DNA from: Ceriagrion tenellum
Taxonomy: Eukaryota > Arthropoda > Insecta > Odonata > Coenagrionidae
NCBI GenBank assembly: GCA_963169105.1
Contig: OY720638.1
Coordinates: 7,178,749 to 7,242,748 of the forward strand
Direction: 5' to 3'
Length of the DNA stretch: 64,000 nt
Shown: piece after piece, positions 56,360-64,000 of the stretch
Layout of the letters: every line of letters starts with the position of its first letter
Numbering within the stretch: position 1 is the first letter of the stretch
Translations under genes and position numbers: made by a program
The notes under the pieces: model-generated
The model's database searches: none
What the model saw: the letters and a program-made list of their open reading frames with translations, nothing else
What the model was told of the DNA's origin: nothing

Positions 56360-57640
56360 CATTGATCTCCATTCACTTGTTGAACAATTGTTTTGCCCTC
56401 TTCTTCTTGGTATCCTCCACTGGGTTTAGTTCTTCATTTATCTTTTGTCTTCCTTCCATCACTGTTCATATTTTCATACTCTATTTTCATATTTCCTTTC
56501 CTGCATGTGGCCTGATTGTACTTCCTAAATTCCCGCGAAGTTTCGCCTAACGAGATTTCATTCAATGTCGGTATCTCCTGGTGTCATATTGCCGTCGATT
56601 TTCTCGCAACAGCCTTTAATACACTCATCTTTGGCCTTCTTGGATTCCCTTAATATTCTTCACCGTGCTTTATTGTACGTGACTGCTTCATTTTCGTTCC
56701 TTGTGTTCATATATTTTCTTATTTCGTCGGTTAGATATCTTATATATCAGTCATCATCCGTGGCCGTTTTTATTTTGTTCTCTTACTCACCAGTTGCTTT
56801 TCTGCATCTTCCGTAATAGCCTTTTTCATAACTTTGCATCTTTTATCCGTACTGTCCTCTTTTCTTACCTCTATATTTTCATCGATCGCCGTAATGAACC
56901 TTTTTTTTTGTTTGACTTTCCTACAGGCTTCTCCATTGATGTCCATCTTATTGGACGGCTATCAATGGCCGTTGATTGTGGTTACTATTTATATCGGCAC
57001 CAGCTTATCTGTGGCTTTGCCTCGCGTACCTCTTCCAAAGTATCTTTCATGCGTATTTTCTATGCCGTTGTTGCTCGAAGAGCGTGTGTTTGCTGTCACT
57101 GCATTCTTCTCATTGCAGAATTCCATTAGACTTTCTCCTTTTCTATTTAGTTTCCTAAGCCCCCAGTACCGTGCTCTGCTTCCCTCCTTGTCTTCGTCGA
57201 CCCCAGCGTTCCAGTCACAGTCGATCATAAGGTTTTCCTTTCCCCTCACTGTGCTCCGGACTACTTGTTGTTCATATGTTCACATTTTGTTCTTCTGTGT
57301 GGTTGTGCGTTAGCGTGTGGGCCCGTTCTGATACACTGTCCGTGGGCTCTCCTAGCTTCTTCATCAAGATTCTCTTTTTGTTGTGCCACTTAAATTTTAC
57401 TCTTCTCTTTCATTTTTATTCATATTCTTTCATGCTTTCTTCTGTATAATGCCCACTGCTGCTGTACTTTGGTCGTCTCCTGAGCATATGACTCAGTCTC
57501 CTTAGGTTAAGCAGTCATTTGGCGCAGCCCACTTTCATTAGCCCCTGAGACATCTACTCCTAGCGTTCTCGTCTCCATCTTCCCCATCGCCAACTTGACA
57601 CCCATTTAAAAGGGACGTAACGTTCCATGCCCTTACCACA
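56360..57640 (-). pseudogene. LINE endonuclease region and linker (minus strand)
   Basis: Around 57575-57640 the frame VRAWNVTSLLNG resembles the WNVRSL start of apurinic-type LINE endonucleases. 57249-56989 contains DCDWNAGVDEDKEGSRARYW, LRKLNRKGESLMEFCNEKNA and VTANT, the GDWNA and N-T blocks of the domain (here DCDWNAG). The pyrimidine-rich plus strand down to about 56360 is the reverse of a lysine- and glutamate-rich linker before RT, in many frames. RT is not present. Confidence 0.65.
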
Positions 57641-57649
57641 GAGTATATA

Positions 57650-59120
57650 GAGAGGACATTTTCCATTTACCCCCTTTAAATTTTGTAATGCGGAATGCGC
57701 GCATCGGCCATGTTCCCAGCGCGTTAAAAACGGCGGGAATTCAAAATGGTCTATGTGGTATAGGTGTATCCCCGCATTACAGGTGGTATTCAGAGGTGTA
57801 ATCACCCCTATCACGTTATAAATTCCGGGCCACATGATCTGATTAGTAGGGAGTTGATAGACACATGCAATTTAAACAGCATTGTCCATTTGAACCTGGG
57901 TTCTTTTTAAATAAATTCAGATAAAATGGTACAAGTGCCTACATGCTACTCGAGATAGACGCGAAAGTAGGATGAGGACAGGTAAAGGCACAAATAATGT
58001 TAATTCTACGGGAAGTTTAAGTCAAAAGGAAGGAGTCCAAGGAAGTCAAGAATGGGGTTGTAAATTAATCACGCAGACGACAGCCAAATCAATCATTATG
58101 AGACTTTTGCCATGAAACGTTTCCTTCCTATTGCAATGTTTCAACCGCTTCCCCGAACTGGCCTCTCTGGCCTTCAGGTATGGCAGTTGACATTCGATCT
58201 GTGCCTTCCATTTCAAGTGCTTTATTTCACCGACGATGCAGCGTCTCAGCGTGAATTTTCGTTCTCTCTTTCCTCAATATTCAGAATATTTTCCGTTAAA
58301 TAAATATTTCAATGGGTTAAATGGTAAATATTTGCTGTCACCCTTGTGTCGAATGTGTTAACTTTGGATGAGAAGACGGGGCTGGGGCGTTAGAGTGTTA
58401 CCCTGTGACGAGGGGTCTCTCCCAACCTGTCTGCCTTTTCGCGGGCGGAACGTCGCACCGTATATCGAAATCGGTAGAATTCCAAGGCGTTGTATTATAC
58501 TCTCTTGGTTCCTCAAAATGCTTTACTATTTGGCGCTAACAATTTCTTAAATAGCTCAATATTTTGCCAATTCACCATGTTACCGGAATATTATTTCCCA
58601 ATAATCACCACACTCTGCCGCAATTAATGCCTATTATTGCAGAGTAATTTTTCTCCGATGGACGATTCCGATTGAGAGCTTTCATGTATGGTCAAATTTT
58701 GGTAATGCTGCCACTAATTTAATTCGCTTGTACGCTATATTAGTTTCTGATTGTCGAAATTGGTGATACCTTGCCATTGTAAGCATTGAATTTATACCTA
58801 CGACGCTTTTTTGTTCTTCAGCCCCTCTTTTCATTGCAAAGCCAAGGTAGTTGGAAGCATCTTATGCATTGAACTGTCAATATTCACTCTACCCAAAAAT
58901 GCATTCAAATAATGCGTTAACCCTGCTTATCTTGCTACTCGCACAAACGACAAGTTTGAGACTTAAACTAAATGTGTTCCTGCTCGGCATAACATGCTTC
59001 ATGACTGGGTTGAGAATTGTTAAGGAGGAAAGCAAGTTTCTGTGAAACCTAAAGGCTCCTTATTGAAAAAAATACGTACAAATTTGTACTTGAAGGCCCT
59101 ACAGCAGCAAAGCTTGGCAA
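57650..59120. other. intergenic, nothing recognised
   Basis: Contains a GC-containing inverted stretch around 57690-57840 (several GGTGTA and TACACC-like pieces) but no coding family. 58100-58310 and 58851-59045 have short open frames without features. Confidence 0.35.
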
Positions 59121-59149
59121 ATAGTCATCATCGTCATCAACTCAAGGGA

Positions 59150-60330
59150 CCAGGGTGGTACTTAGCTTTCTTTGTTATATGCTTCATTTAAAATCTTTTT
59201 CTTGCCTTCTCCTTCCATCTTGCAACTCCCATTGCCATCTTCAATCCATCTTCTTCAACAAACTGCAGCCACAGTTACCGCGGTCTTTCTCTCTTCTTGA
59301 CCCCTTCCATCTTGGTATACAATAGTCGTTTGGGCATTCTGTGTCCACCAATTCTTTCTGTGTTTCCCAGCCGTGCCAGACGCAGTGACTTGGAGAACCT
59401 CACCATATTGATTCACCTTCTTATGTATCGTTTATTTCCCAGTTTATTCTGATTCTTTACTTCTATCCCTCTCTTAACTGCGTCATGAAGTCTCTTCACT
59501 ATTTTTCTTTTGAATCTCCTAAGTATTTATTATAATTCTTGGTAAGGACCCACGTCTCTGATCCATATGTGACAGCAGGTCTTTCGAGGGTCCTTTATAT
59601 TTTCAGTTTTATTATTCCTAACAATAAGGCTGATTGAAGTAGAGGCACATCAAAATATGCCCTTATACCTGGTCGATCCCTTTGGTCGATCTCATTCGAT
59701 GTCTTATTTCCGTTATTTAAACCAGCTCCAAGAACGGTGAACTTTGTGATAACCTCAAACTCATAGCTCCCAATTTTTATGTTTTGCAGCACACGTCTGT
59801 TCATAGTGGTGACATTTTTACGTACATGGCCTTTCCTTCATTGAATTTGGGACTCATTATTTTACCAGTTTCTTCCATGACGTTAAATTCCTTAACTACT
59901 TAAGTTCTCCTTAAGATCATTCACAGTTTGTGCTGTCAGAGCTGTATCATCTGTATATGCAAATCCTTGTTTGGATTTGTTCCAACCGGTGTTAATTCGT
60001 TCATTGCTTTGTGTAAAACTTAGTTTAATAAAACTGCTGATGGTGCATCCCCTCGTCTTATCCCAGATGTCATCTTTGAGGTTCTATTTACTCTGCTCCC
60101 AACAAAAACTTAGCACTTCAATTCTTTCAGTGTTATTTCAACCAATCTTATCAGCGTTTCTGGGATACTGTAACTTCTTCAGAGCTTGGAACATCTATTT
60201 CCTATTCACAATGTCAAAGAGTTGACGCAAGTCAATGAAGAGTATATGCAGATCAATATTGTATTCGTAGCACTTCTCCATTTTTTGCCATACTGTGAGT
60301 ATCTAAACAGTGGTACTTCCTCCACATCTT
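59150..60330 (-). pseudogene. LINE reverse transcriptase fragment (minus strand)
   Basis: Reading leftwards from about 60245: LHILFIDLRQLFDIVNRK (block with the first catalytic aspartate), then GFAYTDDTALTAQTVNDL at about 59925-59980, where the catalytic box is YTDD rather than YADD. A frame at 59595-59804 follows with RRVLQNIKIGSYEFEVITKF and GAGLNNGNKTSNEIDQR, then RPAVTYGSETWVLTKN at about 59540-59590. Multiple stops. It resembles the LINE at 20.5-22.2 kb in style but is a different copy. Confidence 0.78.
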
Positions 60331-60334
60331 AAAA

Positions 60335-61080
60335 TTTTATACCTAACATTTAACAACGAGATGCCAATATATTATGTAGTCAAGTTTGTCACCTTTCTTA
60401 AATATTAGACATAAATGTTGGGATATACCCCTTTGGTTGTAGCATTGATTATCAGGCAATACGTTAACTGAACGCAATTATATTGGAGAATGGATAAATT
60501 GTCTTGCAGAGTTTCTCCAAAAAATCTGTCGATAATTTAGGGCAGAGAATACATTTCCATAGATTTAATATACGTAATCGTATCTAAATTAAAAGATGCT
60601 ATTGACGTAGTATTGTAGTTATGTAGTACCTATTGCAATTATTAAAACATTAGTGGAAAGTCTTTTGGAGAGGTTTATTTTTGCATTCCCAGTAATCAGC
60701 CGTTAATTTGGACATTTTCCATTAATTGCATAACCGCTTTCTGATAGTGCCTAACCAAAAGACGATGACTTCCCGAGAGGTTTGCCTTCGCGGAATAAAG
60801 TGAACCTTCACGATGGGAAGATTCGCTCAGTTGTGTTATACCGATTTTGATGTTTGTACATGTGAGTTGACTTCGTAATACTTCCTCTCCGTAAATTATC
60901 ACTATTTATTACATATGTTCACATTTCATGTGCCGTAACATTTCACACAATTGACTGCCGTTAACAGAACATATATGTGATTGTAATTAAATTCTTTCCA
61001 TTCTCCTTAGTGTGTCGCAATGTTTTGCCATTCATTATTTGGTTGGACTCTGTTTTTCCCTTCAAAAGTGTTGTTTCCGT
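60335..61080. other. AT-rich, nothing recognised
   Basis: Short open frames only. No features supported. Confidence 0.4.
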
Positions 61081-61083
61081 CGG

Positions 61084-61250
61084 CACCGGTGGCGGCGCGG
61101 TAATGTCCTCACCTGCTAACCCGAGGGTCACGGGTTCGAGTCCCGCCTGGGTAGAATATTACCTGCCCAGGACATGAGTGTCTGTGTATGTAAACTGGAT
61201 TAGGGGAAGAGGTGACGGTTCTGTCCCATCCAACCCAGGATAAATAAAAA
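61084..61250 (+). repeat. tRNA-derived SINE
   Basis: GGTGGCGGCGCGGTAATG serves as an A-box region and GGGTTCGAGTCCCG (61129-61142) is a perfect B box with a paired T arm (CACGGG, CCCGCCTG). A short body leads to a tail of AATAAAAAAATC and AATAATAATA at 61242-61270. The A-to-B spacing and the tail fit a SINE rather than a tRNA gene. No clear target duplication was found. Confidence 0.7.
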
Positions 61251-61269
61251 AATCAAGTAATAATAATAT

Positions 61270-63195
61270 TTTCTTAAAATTTTTGTGTAAAACCTTTAAG
61301 TCCGGTTTGAAAGGTTGTGTTTGCTCTGCAGGTGGATAAGGGTGCGTGTTACCACTAGCAGCCCGTTACTGTCCATCTGACAAATATTTACCATTGTGAA
61401 AAGGCATTTGGGTTGCCATCAAACCAACATAAGAAAGCTGTAACTGAATAGATTCTGTTGAATGTTTTGTTATTCCCACTTCAGTGGTGGCTCTTCAACT
61501 TATTCACTTTCCGCTACTGTCCACCCACGGAGCTGTTGGGGCTTGCAATTCAACCGAAATAGCAAGCAATATTACTCCATGGTACCGAATACCTTTTTTT
61601 GACCGTCGCTACCCCCGAGCGGCTCTTTTCGGGGTGAATTTTTTTAAAATTAAAAGAATTTTATAGACATTTACAAAAATAAAAAGAAATACGACTGAAT
61701 ATCCCGAGACTGAACAGATTACGTATAGAATCTTACTATTTTACATGTCTAATATCAGATAACGAAAGGTGTAGGTTTTGATGGTAGCATAAATGATTTT
61801 GGTGTAGAAAATCAATATAAAAGCCAACAGCTTTTTAATTTAGCGTTTTAATTTACTAATACTACAGTGAAATCATTAATATTTCCATTGCTTTTAAAAT
61901 TGTGTCCAATTGAAATGATATATATTTTGTATATCTCAAGATACACTATGAGTCATAAAGTGCGACAGTTTCTATGATTTTCGTTCAATATTCCCGTCAA
62001 CATTTCATCTTAGCCCTCCGAGCATTGTATTGACATTAGCCCTTGTGAGTACAATGCATTTTTTTAGGCAAACAATTTTCTCCCGGAAGATGCATACCTT
62101 TCCCTAATCTAATAGCCAGTCAGTACGTAGAGGAGTAAGTATGGATTGTAGACATTTTTGTGTCTACGCTTATTTAAAAAATCTCAGTTTTCAATTGCCT
62201 TGTCTTACGTCGGCGTGCCCACGTGTTCTCGCTGCTGATAGTGCGAAACCAGAGGGAGACGCAAGGGTTCTCCCGCGCAGTGTGCCGTTGTTTATCGTTG
62301 TGTGAGCATCTCCCTGGAACAAACGGACCTTTTCGGACAGCATTAAGGTAGTTTGAGCGAAATATCATTTTACCTAGAAATCTATGACTTTGGTCCCATT
62401 TTAAAGAAAAAATCTCGCCCTTATAATGACACGAAAAATGCAACCCCTTACCACATTACTTTCGGTGATATTTGCCAAAAAATTCCAGCCCTTTTACATG
62501 GGAAATGGTACGTGTATGCACTTAATCAAGAGAGACATAATTTACAAAATGAGGTATTTCTAACACTTAGATGTCGTAAAAACTATCAGTGTGTAGTTTG
62601 TATGTTTTCTCAACTATTTTTGAAAATTAATCATATTGTCACCGCATCAGGTTCTTGGGTATCGCAAAAAACCTTCCGGTTTGAAGGAGTTTCAAACGCA
62701 CCGCGAGAAAAAAATGAGTTAAGTTAAAGACTTATTTAGATATTTTCATTTAATTACTTACCATTTCTGTCATATAAAACTGCTGGGTATGAAATTGCAC
62801 CATTAATAATGCAATATTTAATTCATGTGTCCTACATCTGGTGAAATGAAAACGTATAATTCGAATATGGTCTCTATTACGACTAGGGAACTATCTCGCT
62901 CGGACTGCCTTAACCGAAAAAATGTGAACTTAATTTTTCAATCATCGTAGCAAACTGTGTGACCTGAGCTCCTAACCTATTTTCAATATTGCTGTAAAAA
63001 GGCGCCCTTAAAATTTCTTTTTGAAGAAAATCTTTTAATCTTATTCAGCGGTAAAAACTTTAAATAGCAACTGCTCTCTTGTCATTAAGATCATACGTGG
63101 GCTTCTTCTTTCTTTGTCTTACGTTATGTTGTGCCCTCCACTGTCCTCATCGCATTCCTCTTCTCTCCCCAATTTAGTTCACTTTAAAGTATCCA
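61270..63195. other. mostly AT-rich; open frame at 62353-62727 unidentified
   Basis: The plus-strand frame 62353-62727 is 124 codons (MSEISFYLEIYDFGPILKKK and onward, with CRKNYQCVVCMF), long for this AT-rich setting. I do not recognise it and it lacks a clear start context or neighbours. Its opposite strand carries an 89-codon frame over 62174-62443. The rest of the stretch shows nothing. Confidence 0.25.
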
Positions 63196-63199
63196 TTTT

Positions 63200-64000
63200 C
63201 ATTCTCTCGGGGGGGCGAATTTACTATTTTCATTTTCATTTTTCATTCCATTTTTGCTGATGTTTCTTGGTACCCTTTTAGTTACCTATTTGCTAGCCTT
63301 GTACATCTCTTGAAACTTTCCCATCCCGTTTATTGCCTTGATTTCCCAATATTGCCTTGACATCCAGTCATTCATTGCCTCATCTGATATGCCTCTCAAA
63401 TCATGTTTATGCTTCTGTATTTCTCTCTTCCATCTTTTGTATTATTATTCTTCCACATTCTTCTTTCTTCCATTTTTTCCTATCATCCCATTCGTTAGTT
63501 ATTCCTTTTTGTTTTTATGTTCATACTCTCACCCACTGTTTCTTCTAACGTTTTTAAAATCGTATCCTTAATTTCGTCCCACTCTTCATGTACTTAATTT
63601 TTCTCTTCACTTTGTTGTAATTTCTTTTCTCATAGCTTTTTAGAAAGGCATTCTTTAGATTTCAGTTCATTTTTGTCCCACGTTCAGTAGACTGTTCTCT
63701 CTCCACATACTTAAGATTGGTTCTTAAATCTGCTATCAGTAAATATTGGTATGTGTACCTTTGTGCTCTAGGCAGGATCTTTGCATTTTTTGTACTGTTC
63801 TTGAATCTGTGATTGCTGATAATGTAGTCAATCTGGTGTAATTTATGACCTCCCGGACTTTTCAAAGTATATAGTCTTCTTTTGTGGTGTTTTAACCATA
63901 CATGTATATGTACTATACGTAGATCATTGTATTTACAGAAAGCTACCATTGTGTCCCCTCTGTCATTTCGCCTTCCCAATCCGCGTTCTCCTGCTACACA
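63200..64000 (-). pseudogene. LINE endonuclease end and linker, continues past the window
   Basis: 63979-63662 reads GRRNDRGDTMVAFCKYNDLR, YTLKSPGGHKLHQIDYIISN and LLIADLRTNLKYV, the last part of an apurinic-type endonuclease (the QIDYI block is intact; the SDH block reads QYLLIADL, so the catalytic SDH is lost). Leftwards, EEWDEIKDTILKTLEETVGE and further lysine-rich frames form the linker before RT, with stops, to about 63200. RT itself is absent and the 5' part lies beyond the right edge. Confidence 0.78.

Noticed and set aside
56362..57313. Several plus-strand ORFs rich in Phe, Leu and Ser, resembling membrane proteins
   Set aside because: They are antisense of a lysine- and glutamate-rich minus-strand LINE linker, which yields hydrophobic-looking products.
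61084..61160. Functional tRNA gene
   Set aside because: B box and T arm are good but the other arms are poor and a SINE-type tail follows.

Overview
This is a eukaryotic, intron-containing, AT-rich window that is mostly a graveyard of transposable elements, with one clear host gene. The mix of families (Ty3/gypsy, BEL/Pao, R2/R4-type, Tx1/L1-type, CR1/Jockey-type and other LINEs, hAT, PIF/Harbinger, piggyBac-type MITEs, tRNA-derived SINEs) and the compact peroxin gene with a long repeat-invaded intron fit an arthropod, probably an insect. I cannot name the species from sequence alone. No prokaryotic operon, CRISPR array or viral genome is present.

Left third (1-31 kb), a nested repeat block. 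A degraded multicopy gene fragment (3-457) is followed by Gypsy-A on the minus strand (824-7930). Gypsy-A is interrupted in gag by a PIF/Harbinger DNA transposon (5369-7329, TTA duplication), which itself carries a tRNA-derived SINE. Next comes a plus-strand LINE of R2/R4 (Dong-like) type, copy 1 (from about 7946). It is split by Gypsy-B (8872-13969, matching 263-267 bp LTRs, CACT duplication), resumes at 13970 and breaks at about 15605 against a minus-strand CR1/Jockey-group LINE. Then follow a hAT transposase remnant (18.4-20.0 kb, minus), another minus-strand LINE (20.46-22.2 kb), and a BEL/Pao element with its 5' LTR (22293-25105) fused to a 5'-truncated Tx1/L1-like LINE. A second Dong-like copy (27631-31124) has an internal deletion and an 803 bp hAT-like non-autonomous insertion with a perfect 8 bp duplication. 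Both Dong-like copies start next to TAA repeats and copy 2 also ends in one; they share at least two coding lesions.

Middle (31-44 kb). A CR1-type LINE fragment, two tentative plus-strand exons, a SINE with a 14 bp duplication, a 904 bp TTA-flanked MITE and a Jockey-group LINE 3' half lead to the host gene PEX10 (39836-43338, minus). PEX10 has four exons with canonical splice sites and encodes 295 aa including a C-terminal RING finger. Its third intron holds a 327 bp piggyBac-type MITE, and its presumed 5' leader holds a 6-codon upstream ORF sharing 18 nt with the RING exon.

Right third (44-64 kb). Long AT-rich stretches without recognisable genes, a GC-rich patch at 46.15-46.57 kb, a nearly complete CR1-type LINE ORF2 (50.6-53.05 kb, minus), an inverted CR1 fragment resembling twin priming (54.0-54.95 kb), three more minus-strand LINE pieces (56.4-57.6, 59.15-60.3, 63.2 kb to the window edge) and a SINE at 61.1 kb. 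Apart from PEX10 essentially every coding region is a decayed mobile-element gene. I found no convincing new gene system; the interesting signals are structural: nested insertions, TAA-targeted LINE copies with shared lesions, a palindrome-making insertion, several unnamed MITEs and the PEX10 upstream ORF.
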